This document shows, piece by piece, positions 32,981 to 40,932 of a stretch of DNA of 64,000 nt. This DNA comes from Nonomuraea jiangxiensis (GTDB lineage: Bacteria; Actinomycetota; Actinomycetes; Streptosporangiales; Streptosporangiaceae): the NCBI RefSeq assembly GCF_900099965.1, contig NZ_FNDJ01000026.1:62001-126000 (forward strand). Reading direction: 5' to 3'. The notes beneath the pieces are model-generated. The model was not told the origin of the DNA and ran no database searches. It saw only the letters and a program-made list of their open reading frames with translations. Both the position numbers and the translations under genes were made by a program. The stretch's first letter is position 1; each line of letters begins with the position of its first letter.

Positions 32981-34458
32981 TGAAAAATCATGTTGAGGCC
33001 CGAGATGTCGTAAAGCGTTTCGGGCCAACCACGGCGCTCAACGGCGCGAAGATCGCGATCGCCGAGGGCGAGACGCACGCACTCGTCGGCAGGAACGGCG
33101 CCGGGAAGTCCACCCTGGTGTCGATCCTCACCGGGCTCCAGCGGCCCGACGCGGGCGAGGTGCTGTTCTCGGGAGAGGCGGCGCCCGCCCTCGCCGATCG
33201 CGACGCCTGGCGGCAGCGGGTCGCCTGTGTGTACCAGAAGCCGACGATCATCCCGGCCCTGACGGTGGCGGAGAACCTGTTCCTCAACCGTCAGTCGGCC
33301 GGGAGGCTGATCAACTGGCGCGGGCTGCGGGCCAGGGCACGCGAGCTGCTGAACACGTACGAGGTGGACGTCGACGCGCAGGCGCTGGCAGGCGACCTGA
33401 CCGTCGAGCAGCGCCAGCTCGTGGAGATCGCCCGCGCGCTGTCGTTCGGGGCCAGGTTCATCATCCTCGACGAGCCGACCGCGAGGCTCGACGGGCCGGC
33501 CATCGAGCGGTTGTTCACCCGCATGCGGTCCCTGCGCGAGCAGGGCGTCACGATGATGTACATCTCCCACCACCTGGACGAGATCTACGAGATCTGCCAG
33601 AGCGTCACGGTCTTCCGCGACGCCCGGCACGTTCTCACCAGGCCGGCGGCCGACCTCCCGCATGACGAGCTGGTCGCCGCGATGACGGGCGAGGCCACGA
33701 CCGCGTACGAGGCCCGCACCCGCACCCCCGGCGACACGGTCGTGCTGTCGGGGGAGGGTCTGTCACTGGCCGGCCGCTACCAGGACGTGGACATCTCGGT
33801 CAGATCCGGCGAGGTCGTCGGCCTGGCCGGATCCGCCAGCAGCGGCAAGGTCGGCCTGGCCGAGACCCTGGTCGGGCTGCGCAAGGCGGACACGGGCACG
33901 GTCACGGTCAACGGCACCCAGGTCCGGCAGGGCGACGTGCCCGCCGCCATGCGGGCGGGTCTCGGCTTCGTGCCCGAGGACCGGCACCACGAGGGTTTCG
34001 TCCCCCTGCTGTCCGTGGGGGAGAACGCCACCTTCCCGATCGCCCGCAAGCTCGGGCGGTACGGCATGGTGTCCCCGACGCGACGCCGGGACAAAGCAGT
34101 AGAAATGATCAAAAATCTAGATATCAAGACCGAAGGACCGGATCAGCCGGTCGGGGACCTGTCCGGGGGCAACGCGCAGAAGGTCGTCTTCGCGCGGGCG
34201 CTCGTGGACGACCCGACGGTGCTGGTCGTGATCAACCCGACCGCCGGTGTCGACGTCAAGGCCAAGCAGGCCCTGCTCGGCGCGGTCGAGGACGCGGTCG
34301 ATCGGGGAGCGGGGGCCGTGGTCGTCTCCGACGAACTGGACGACCTGCGCATTTGTGACAGGGTGCTGGTGATGTTCCACGGCAGGGTGGTGCAGGACGT
34401 GCCGCGTGGCTGGGCCGACCACGAGCTCGTGGCCGTGATGGAAGGCATAGAAGAGTGA
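32980..34458 (+). CDS. Sugar ABC transporter ATPase with degenerate second NBD
   Basis: A 492-residue tandem-NBD ATPase. NBD1 is intact: GRNGAGKST near 38 and Walker B FIILDEPTARLD, though its signature is LTVEQRQ rather than LSGGQ. NBD2 keeps LSGGNAQK but has GSASSGK as P-loop and VVINPTAGVD where LLDEPTxGVD is expected, so both the Walker B Asp and catalytic Glu are replaced. ATP hydrolysis therefore rests on one composite site. ATG 32980 shares one base with the preceding stop; the next gene overlaps by 4 bp. Confidence 0.9.
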   Translation: MKNHVEARDVVKRFGPTTALNGAKIAIAEGETHALVGRNGAGKSTLVSILTGLQRPDAGEVLFSGEAAPALADRDAWRQRVACVYQKPTIIPALTVAENLFLNRQSAGRLINWRGLRARARELLNTYEVDVDAQALAGDLTVEQRQLVEIARALSFGARFIILDEPTARLDGPAIERLFTRMRSLREQGVTMMYISHHLDEIYEICQSVTVFRDARHVLTRPAADLPHDELVAAMTGEATTAYEARTRTPGDTVVLSGEGLSLAGRYQDVDISVRSGEVVGLAGSASSGKVGLAETLVGLRKADTGTVTVNGTQVRQGDVPAAMRAGLGFVPEDRHHEGFVPLLSVGENATFPIARKLGRYGMVSPTRRRDKAVEMIKNLDIKTEGPDQPVGDLSGGNAQKVVFARALVDDPTVLVVINPTAGVDVKAKQALLGAVEDAVDRGAGAVVVSDELDDLRICDRVLVMFHGRVVQDVPRGWADHELVAVMEGIEE

Positions 34459-35444
34459 CCACTGTGACTGCGCCGGCACCCCGGCTACGGCTGGCCAGGT
34501 TCCGCGACCTGACGCTCGTGCCGGTGATCCTGCTCCTGCTGGTGGTGGGCGCGTTCCTGGACCCGACGTTCCTGACGGCGGGCAACCTGACGAACGTCCT
34601 GCAGCAGCAGGCCGCGATCTCGCTCCTGGTGCTGGCGGAGGCGATGATCCTGATCGCCGGCAAGTTCGACCTGTCGCTGGAGTCGACGGTCGGCACCGCC
34701 CCGGCCATCGCGGTCATGCTGATCATCCCGGTGTCGGCGGGCGGGTTCGGCCTCGGGTTGCCCGGGGTGCTGGTGATCCCGCTGGCCCTGCTGATCGGCG
34801 CGGCCATCGGGGCGTTCAACGGTTTCCTGATCATCAGGTTCCAGCTGTCGGCGTTCATCGTCACGCTGGCCATGCTGATCATCGTGCACGGCTTCCTGCA
34901 GGGGCCGACGGAGGGCAAGACGCTGTTCCAGCTCCCCGACTCGATCCTCTACCTGGGCAGCGCGATGTGGCTGGGCCTGCCCGCGGCCATCTGGATCGCC
35001 GGGGCGCTGTTCGCCGCGGGCATGTTCGGGCTGGGCTACCTCCGGGCCGGCCGCTCGCTCTACGCGATCGGCGGCAACTCCGACGCCGCCCGCGCCGCGG
35101 GCATCCGGGTGGACCGCGTCCTGTACGGGGTGTTCATCCTCGGCGGCACGCTCGCCGCCCTGGCGGGCATCCTGGAGACCGGCCGCCTCGGCGCGATCGG
35201 CAACAGCATGGGGGTCGGCTGGATCTTCATGGTGTTCGCCGCGGCGGTCATCGGCGGCGTCAGCATGGACGGCGGCAAGGGCACGATCCTCGGCGCGCTG
35301 ACCGGCGTGCTGGTGATCGGCCTGGTGCAGAACATCCTGACCCTCATCGGCGTCTCGGGCTTCTGGCAGCCGGTGATCTACGGCGGCATCATCCTCATCG
35401 CCCTGATGATCAGCCGCATAGCAGGTGGAAAGGCACAAGATTGA
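34455..35444 (+). CDS. Sugar ABC transporter permease (L-fucose operon)
   Basis: A 329-residue RbsC-type permease with 8-10 membrane segments, the motif AGKFDLSLESTVG in place of GGxDLSVG, and the coupling loop AIGGNSDAARAAGIRVD. GTG 34455 overlaps the ATPase stop (GTGA) and its own stop overlaps the next ATG by one base, so the importer and reductase genes are tightly coupled. Confidence 0.9.
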   Translation: MTTVTAPAPRLRLARFRDLTLVPVILLLLVVGAFLDPTFLTAGNLTNVLQQQAAISLLVLAEAMILIAGKFDLSLESTVGTAPAIAVMLIIPVSAGGFGLGLPGVLVIPLALLIGAAIGAFNGFLIIRFQLSAFIVTLAMLIIVHGFLQGPTEGKTLFQLPDSILYLGSAMWLGLPAAIWIAGALFAAGMFGLGYLRAGRSLYAIGGNSDAARAAGIRVDRVLYGVFILGGTLAALAGILETGRLGAIGNSMGVGWIFMVFAAAVIGGVSMDGGKGTILGALTGVLVIGLVQNILTLIGVSGFWQPVIYGGIILIALMISRIAGGKAQD

Positions 35445-36382
35445 TGGCCGGCGTGATCGACCTACCACGTCACGGCTTCGGCGGCGCGCCGATCGGCAAC
35501 CTGTACGAAGGGGTGACCGACGAGCAGGCGAGCGCCACCGTCCAGGCCGCCTGGGAGCGCGGGGTGCGGCTGTACGACACCGCGCCCCACTACGGGCTGG
35601 GCCTGTCGGAGCGCCGCCTGGGTGCGGCGCTGGCCGGTCGCTCCGGTTACCTTCTGTCCACGAAGGTCGGCCGGCTGCTGGTGCCCGCCGCCGACGGCGG
35701 GGCCGACGCCGAGGGCTTCGACGTACGTGCCGGCCTGGAGCGGCGCTGGGACTTCTCCCGCGACGGCGTACGCAGGTCGCTGCGCGAGTCCCTGGAACGC
35801 CTGGGGCTCCCGGCCGTCGACCTCGCCCTCATCCACGACCCGGACGACCACGCGGACCAGGCGATCGAGGAGGCGTACCCGGCGCTGGCGGAGCTGCGGG
35901 CCGAGGGCGTGATCCGGGCGGTCGGCATCGGGATGAACCAGTGGCAGGTCCCGCTGCGCTTCGTCCAGGAGACCGACATCGACGTGGTCATGCTCGCCGG
36001 CCGCTACACGCTGCTCGACCAGTCGGGCCTGCCGCTGCTGGAGGCGTGCGTGGAGCGCGGCGTACGGGTGCTGGCGGCGGGCGTCTTCAACAGCGGCATC
36101 CTGGCCACGCCCACGCCGTCGGGCACGTACGACTACGCCCCGGCCCCCGCGACGCTGCTGGAGAAGGCCACCAGGATCGCCAAGGTCTGCGAGCGCCACG
36201 GCGTCACGCTCCCGCAGGCGGCGATGGCCTTCCCGCTGCGCCACCCGGCGATCGCCACGATCGTCCTGGGCGCCCGCACCCCGCAGGAGGTCACCACCAA
36301 CGCCGACCTGTGGTCCCGCCCGGTGCCGGAGGAGCTCTGGGCGGAGCTGGAGTCGGAGGGGCTGCTGGCCCGGTCACGTTAG
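35444..36382 (+). CDS. Aldo/keto reductase, probable L-fucose (D-threo-aldose) 1-dehydrogenase
   Basis: A 312-residue AKR barrel: N-terminal FGGAPIGNLYEGVTDEQA, catalytic Asp/Tyr in RLYDTAPHYGLGLSERRLG, Lys in LLSTKVGRLL and His in ALIHDPDDH. These match the bacterial L-fucose/D-threo-aldose 1-dehydrogenase group that oxidises the sugar at C1 to the lactone. It is the last gene of the operon and the first step of the inferred pathway. No lactonase is encoded in this window, so L-fuconolactone must be opened spontaneously or by an enzyme elsewhere. Confidence 0.87.
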   Translation: MAGVIDLPRHGFGGAPIGNLYEGVTDEQASATVQAAWERGVRLYDTAPHYGLGLSERRLGAALAGRSGYLLSTKVGRLLVPAADGGADAEGFDVRAGLERRWDFSRDGVRRSLRESLERLGLPAVDLALIHDPDDHADQAIEEAYPALAELRAEGVIRAVGIGMNQWQVPLRFVQETDIDVVMLAGRYTLLDQSGLPLLEACVERGVRVLAAGVFNSGILATPTPSGTYDYAPAPATLLEKATRIAKVCERHGVTLPQAAMAFPLRHPAIATIVLGARTPQEVTTNADLWSRPVPEELWAELESEGLLARSR

Positions 36383-36437
36383 TGCATGCCCCCCGGAGCG
36401 CGCTAACGGGCGGTCGGCGCATCGGGAGGTGGTCGCT

Positions 36438-37385
36438 TCACGACGGGAGCAGCAGCCAGGACGTGGACGTACCCGGCTCGTACGGGGAGTCCAGGCGCTT
36501 GGCGAGCACCCCCGGCAGCCCCTGTTCCCTGGCAGCCTGGCGCACCGGGTCGAAGTCGCCCGGCCAGGCGGGGGCGGTCTGCCAGTGGCCGCCCGTCACC
36601 CCGAGTGCCTCCAGGGCGGCCCGCCGGGTCGTGTAGGGCTCGGCGAGCAGGGAGTGGCCGTCGTCGTACAGGAGGTCGTAGAAGACCAGGATCTCCGCGC
36701 CGCCGAGGGTGGTCAGCTCCCCGTCCAGCACCGCCGTACGGCTGCCGAACGACTCCGCCAGCGCGCGCAGCCACGGATGCTCGCGGGCGGCCGTGGTGCG
36801 CCCGCCCTCGATGGGGACCAGCAGGCGGCGACCGCCCCAAGCGAACTCGAAGGCGTAGGCCGCTGGGTCCCGCGGCGGCTTCGCGCGCCGGGTGGGGAGC
36901 ATGGGGTCCACGTCGGGGAACGGGTCGCGGGCCGCGGCGCCCATGCGGTGGATCATCCAGTTCTTGCCCCTGGTCCGGAAGAGCACGAAGCGGCCGTCGG
37001 CCCGCTCGCCGTGCAGGACGAACTTGACCTCGCGATCCGACCACTTCTCCGTCTCGTACGTGCCGGTGTCCCAGACGGTCATGGTGCCGCCGCCGTATTC
37101 GCCCTGGGGGATCTCGCCGTGGAAGGTCAGGTACTCCATCGGGTGGTCCTCGGTCCGCACGGCCAGGTGGTTGGTGCCGGGGTCGGCGGGCAGGCCCTTG
37201 GGGACGGCCCAGGAGACCAGCACGCCGTCGCGTTCCAGGCGCAGGTCCCAGTGCAGGGACCGCGCGTGGTGCTCCTGGATGACGAACGCGTTGCCGTCCG
37301 GCGAGGAGGAGAGCGAGTCGGGGACGGGCTCGGGGGTACGTTCGGCGTCGCGTTTGCTCCGATATTTCGAGAGTTTGTCGGGCAC
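36438..37385 (-). CDS. LigD-type 3'-phosphoesterase fused to a degenerate ATP-ligase domain
   Basis: A 315-residue protein. Residues 30-150 are the DNA-ligase-D 3'-phosphoesterase domain (FVIQEHHARSLHWDLRLERDGVLVSWAVPKG with its His/Asp metal site, and GEYGGGTMTVWDTGTYE). Residues 170-310 resemble a ligase nucleotidyltransferase core with LDGELTTL and AKRLDSPYEPG, but where motif I KxDGxR should be there is FEFAWGGRR: the adenylated Lys and the Asp are absent. It should trim 3'-phosphate ends in NHEJ-like repair but cannot ligate. No Ku or polymerase gene is near. Convergent with the fucose operon. Confidence 0.85.
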   Translation of the reverse strand: MPDKLSKYRSKRDAERTPEPVPDSLSSSPDGNAFVIQEHHARSLHWDLRLERDGVLVSWAVPKGLPADPGTNHLAVRTEDHPMEYLTFHGEIPQGEYGGGTMTVWDTGTYETEKWSDREVKFVLHGERADGRFVLFRTRGKNWMIHRMGAAARDPFPDVDPMLPTRRAKPPRDPAAYAFEFAWGGRRLLVPIEGGRTTAAREHPWLRALAESFGSRTAVLDGELTTLGGAEILVFYDLLYDDGHSLLAEPYTTRRAALEALGVTGGHWQTAPAWPGDFDPVRQAAREQGLPGVLAKRLDSPYEPGTSTSWLLLPS

Positions 37386-37445
37386 AAGGACGGTCCTACC
37401 CGCTCGTACCCTTCCGGATCACGAGCCGGTGCCGCCACCAGGACC

Positions 37446-38300
37446 TCATGAGCTCACCCCGAGGTCCTGGATGCCGACGACCTTCAACAGCCGCAGCGCC
37501 TCGTACGACGGCGACCCGGGCGCGGCGGTGTAGAACACGACCCACTGGTCGGACTCGGGCACGTGCAGCGCGTCGCAGTCGAGCTCCAGCCATCCCACCA
37601 CCGGGTGGTTGAGCCGCTTGCGCACGGACCGCCGCACCGTCACGTCGTGCCCCGCCCACAACTCGGCGAACTCGGCGGAACCCGCGAGCAACCGGCCGAT
37701 CAGCCGCTTGACGCCGGGGTCGGCCGGATAGCGCGCGGCGACGGCACGCAGGTCGGCCACCGCCGCCCGGGCGAAGTGCCAGGTGTCCTCGGCATCGAGG
37801 AAGGACTCGGCCCGCGGGTCGGTGAAGAAGCGCCAGACGATGTTGCGCTCGTCGGCGGGCAGGGTGGAGAAGTCCGTGAGCAGCGCGGCGGCCAGCGCGT
37901 TCCAGGCCAGGACGTCGAACTTGGCGTCCAGCACGATCACCGGGTTGTCGGGCAGCCGGTCGAGGAGATGCAGCACACTGGGCCGCAGGTCGCGCGGCGG
38001 CCCCGACGGCGGCCCCGGCGGCTCGCCGGTCAGGTAGTGCAGGTGGGAGCGCTCGTCGTCGGACAGGCGCAGGGCCCTGGCGATGGCGCCGAGCATCTGG
38101 CGCGACGGGCGCGGCCCGCGCCCCTGCTCCAGGCGGGCGTAGTAGTCGACGGACATCCCGGCCAGCTGGGCGACCTCCTCACGGCGCAGCCCCGGGGTGC
38201 GGCGGCGCTTGCCCGCCTCCAGGCCCACGTCCGCCGGCCGCACGAGCGCGCGCCGGCTGCGCAGGAACGCCGCCAGTTCCTCCCTGTTGACCCGATCCAT
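37446..38300 (-). CDS. Helix-turn-helix regulator with MmyB-like ligand-binding domain
   Basis: A 284-residue XRE-type regulator: HTH at residues 35-95 (RRTPGLRREEVAQLAGMSVDYYARLEQGR), then the MmyB-like PAS domain (NPVIVLDAKFDVLAWNALAAALL, ERNIVWRFFTDP, HPVVGWLELDCDALHVPESDQ). ATG 38300 gives the usual MDRVNREELAAFLRSRR start. Such genes almost always stand divergent from an SDR, as here (103-bp spacer), and are thought to repress it. Confidence 0.9.
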   Translation of the reverse strand: MDRVNREELAAFLRSRRALVRPADVGLEAGKRRRTPGLRREEVAQLAGMSVDYYARLEQGRGPRPSRQMLGAIARALRLSDDERSHLHYLTGEPPGPPSGPPRDLRPSVLHLLDRLPDNPVIVLDAKFDVLAWNALAAALLTDFSTLPADERNIVWRFFTDPRAESFLDAEDTWHFARAAVADLRAVAARYPADPGVKRLIGRLLAGSAEFAELWAGHDVTVRRSVRKRLNHPVVGWLELDCDALHVPESDQWVVFYTAAPGSPSYEALRLLKVVGIQDLGVSS

Positions 38301-38403
38301 ACCTGTCAGCATGCCTGACCTGCGGGCCCGGTAACCAGGGACCGCCGATCCGTGGTTCAACGGTTCTCTGCCGGTCCGGCGCGTTCGCGGCGAGGCTGGG
38401 GCC

Positions 38404-39135
38404 ATGACCGAACAGAAGATCGTTCTCATCACCGGTGCCAACAAGGGGATCGGGTACGCCACCGCCCGCGTCCTGGGCCAGGCCGGAAACGTCGTGTTCG
38501 TCGGCGCCCGCGATCCCGAACGCGGCACGAAGGCGGCCGCCGAGCTGGTGGCCGAGGGGCTGGATGCCCGGTTCGTCCGTCTGGACGTCACCGACCTCGG
38601 CACCGTCGAGGCGGCGGCCGACCTGGTCGACCGCGAGTTCGGCCGGCTGGACCTGCTGGTCAACAACGCCGCGGTCACCCGCGACCAGCACCACAGGCCG
38701 AGCGAGATGCCGGTCGATCTGCTGCGCGAGGTCTACGAGACGAACGTGCTCGGCGTCGTCGCCGTCACCAACGCCATGCTCCCGCTGCTGCGCAGGTCGG
38801 CCGCCGGCCGCATCGCGAACGTGTCCAGCGGCCTCGGCACATTCGCCTTCCTGACCGACTCCGCCTCGGAGTTCCGTGCCTACGCGACGCTGCTCGGCTA
38901 CAACTCCTCCAAGGCCGCGCTCAACGCCGTCACCCTCATGTACGCCGAGGAACTGCGGGACACGCCGATCAAGGTGAACGCGGTGTCGCCCGGTTTCTGC
39001 GCCACCGACCTCAACGGGTTCACCGGCGTACTGCCCGCCGACGAGGGCGGCGCGCACGTCGCCCGCCAGGCGACCATGCCCGACGCCCCGACCGGCGTCT
39101 TCCTCAGTGAGCTGGGCGGCGTCTATCCCTGGTGA
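38404..39135 (+). CDS. SDR family oxidoreductase
   Basis: A 243-residue SDR: TGANKGIGYATARVLGQAG at the N-terminus, NNAAVTRDQ, and catalytic SSGLG...YNSSKAALN. It resembles plant-type carbonyl reductase/menthone-reductase-like SDRs controlled by MmyB-type regulators. Substrate unknown. Divergent from the regulator and convergent with the FadR-type gene. Confidence 0.88.
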   Translation: MTEQKIVLITGANKGIGYATARVLGQAGNVVFVGARDPERGTKAAAELVAEGLDARFVRLDVTDLGTVEAAADLVDREFGRLDLLVNNAAVTRDQHHRPSEMPVDLLREVYETNVLGVVAVTNAMLPLLRRSAAGRIANVSSGLGTFAFLTDSASEFRAYATLLGYNSSKAALNAVTLMYAEELRDTPIKVNAVSPGFCATDLNGFTGVLPADEGGAHVARQATMPDAPTGVFLSELGGVYPW

Positions 39136-39810
39136 TCAGGCCAGGGCCTTGCGCAGCCACGACTCCACGCCCGCGACGTGCACGGTGGCCCAGGAACGGG
39201 CGACGTCGGCCTGGCGGGCGGCGATGGCCTCGTAGATCGCGGTGTGCTGCTCCCGCGTCTTCTGCATCGCGCCTTCCTGCGTGAGCCCGCGCCAGATCCG
39301 CGCCCGAGTGGTCGGACCTGACAGGCTCTCGATGAACGAGCACAACACGCTGTTACCCGACCCCAGAGCGATGCGCTGGTGGAACTTCAGATCGTTGGCG
39401 ACCAGCTCCTCGACCGTGGGCCGGGCGGGCAGCGACTCCAGGATCACCCGCAGCTCCTCGATCTCGGTGTCGGTCATCAGCTCGGTGGCCATCGCCGTGG
39501 CGGCCGGCTCCAGGATGCGCCGCACCTCGAAGAACTGGATCACCGTGTCGTCACGGTGCAGGTCGAGCACGAACGACATGGTGTCCAGCAGTAACCGGGG
39601 CTCCAGGCTGGTGACATAGGTGCCGTCGCCCTGCCGCACGTCCAGCACGTTGATCAGCGACAGCGCGCGGACGGCCTCGCGTAGTGAGTTGCGTGACAGG
39701 CCCAGGCGTTCGGCCAGGTCGGCCTCCTTCGGCAGCCGGTCGCCTGGGGCCAGCTCGCCTGAGAGGATCATCTGCTTGATCTTGTCGATGGCCGCGTCGG
39801 TGACCGCCAC
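39136..39810 (-). CDS. FadR-subfamily GntR regulator, probable L-fucose operon regulator
   Basis: A 224-residue regulator with a GntR winged helix (AIDKIKQMILSGELAPGDRLP, LAERLGLSRNSLREAVRAL, VRQGDGTYV) and the FCD helical domain with metal ligands (Asp in NDLKFHQRIA, His in EQHTAIYEAI and VHVAGVESW). GTG 39810 is preferred: AGGGAG lies 6 bp upstream, whereas ATG 39828 lies inside the palindrome 39820-39840. That palindrome recurs before the fucose operon, which makes this the likely repressor; the inducer would be a pathway sugar acid. Confidence 0.85.
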   Translation of the reverse strand: MAVTDAAIDKIKQMILSGELAPGDRLPKEADLAERLGLSRNSLREAVRALSLINVLDVRQGDGTYVTSLEPRLLLDTMSFVLDLHRDDTVIQFFEVRRILEPAATAMATELMTDTEIEELRVILESLPARPTVEELVANDLKFHQRIALGSGNSVLCSFIESLSGPTTRARIWRGLTQEGAMQKTREQHTAIYEAIAARQADVARSWATVHVAGVESWLRKALA

Positions 39811-39819
39811 GCTTTTCTC

Positions 39820-39840
39820 CCTAGACATCGGATGTCTAGG
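39820..39840. promoter_or_regulatory. Perfect 21-bp palindrome, FadR-type operator
   Basis: Two 10-bp arms (CCTAGACATC and GATGTCTAGG) flank a single G. It overlaps the stop codon of the MBL gene and the ribosome-binding site of the regulator, so binding would block the regulator's own expression. Its core recurs at 28628-28644. Confidence 0.75.
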
Positions 39841-40858
39841 AGTCTAGAGCCTGAAAGCGCACGGGATCGACACCGGAGAGGCGACGTATCCGGCCTCTGG
39901 CCTCCAGCGTGCGCAAGTGAGCGGCGGCCTCCCCGGCCGCCATGCTCCTGAGCACGGGGGACAGGGCGTCCCACGGCCTGTTCCACGTCATCATCGCGGC
40001 GACCTCCCAGATGGTCGGCGGGTCCGGCCGCTCCGCCAGGAGGGCGAGCAACCGGTCGAGCTTCTCCTCGTGATGGTGGCGGATCTGGGCGGCCCGCGCG
40101 GCCACATCAGGAAATATCCATTCATGAGCGGGCAGGGCGGCGAGCGGTCCCAGCTCGCCGACCCGGGTCAACGACTCCAAGAAATCACCCAATGGATCGA
40201 CATCATCGCGATCAAAGGGATAAATGCCGACGTGTGGGGTGATGTCGGGAAGTACGTGGTCGCCGGTGAACAGCCGGTCGGCGTCCTCCAGGTGCAGGCA
40301 GATGTGCCCGGGGGTGTGGCCGGGCGTGTGCACGGCCCGCAGCTTGCGGCCCGGCAGGTCCACCAGGTCGCCGTCGCGCAGCTCGCGATCGGGGGCGGCG
40401 GGCGGCGTGGGCCTCTCGCCCATCGACCGGCCGGCCTCGGCGGGGTCGGCCCCGGCCCGCCGCAGCATGTCGGCCTGGAACCTGTCGTGCTCGCCGGCCG
40501 CGTACGCGGTCATGAGCCTGACCAGCGCCGCGTCGTTCTCGTGCATGGCGATCCAGGCGCCGGAGACGTCCCTGACCTGCCCGGCCAGCCCGGCGTGGTC
40601 GGGATGGAAGTGGGTGACGACCACCCCGCTCACCGCCGTCACGTCGAGCCCGAGCGCCGCCAGGCCGCCGCTGAGCGCCTCCCAGGCGTCCGGGTGGTTC
40701 CACCCGGCGTCGACCAGGACGGGGCCCCTGGGCGACTCCAGGGCGTAGACGAGGGTGTAGCCCAGCGGGTTGCCGGGGATCGGCACCGGCACGCTCCACA
40801 CCCCGCCGCCGAGATCCTGCGGCCGCTGCTCCGCGTACGGCCTGCGCTTGCTCTTCAT
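39836..40858 (-). CDS. MBL-fold metallo-hydrolase, paralogue of the 3.5-kb gene
   Basis: A 340-residue MBL hydrolase with VVTHFHPDHAGLAG (HxHxDH near residue 98), HTPGHTPGHICLH, FTGDHVLPDI and ALPAHEW, so a complete two-metal site, and the same winged-helix tail (IRHHHEEKLDRLLALL). It aligns closely with 3463-4521 over its whole length. ATG 40858 follows GGGGGGCAG. It lies 74 bp after fadA5 on the same strand and is probably co-transcribed with it under the KstR box at 42095. Substrate unknown. Confidence 0.87.
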   Translation of the reverse strand: MKSKRRPYAEQRPQDLGGGVWSVPVPIPGNPLGYTLVYALESPRGPVLVDAGWNHPDAWEALSGGLAALGLDVTAVSGVVVTHFHPDHAGLAGQVRDVSGAWIAMHENDAALVRLMTAYAAGEHDRFQADMLRRAGADPAEAGRSMGERPTPPAAPDRELRDGDLVDLPGRKLRAVHTPGHTPGHICLHLEDADRLFTGDHVLPDITPHVGIYPFDRDDVDPLGDFLESLTRVGELGPLAALPAHEWIFPDVAARAAQIRHHHEEKLDRLLALLAERPDPPTIWEVAAMMTWNRPWDALSPVLRSMAAGEAAAHLRTLEARGRIRRLSGVDPVRFQALDS

Positions 40859-40932
40859 CTGCCCCCCGATACGTGACGAGTGCCGTGGACCCGTGCCGGA
40901 CAACCGATCAGCCGTGCCGATGCGTCGCTTGC

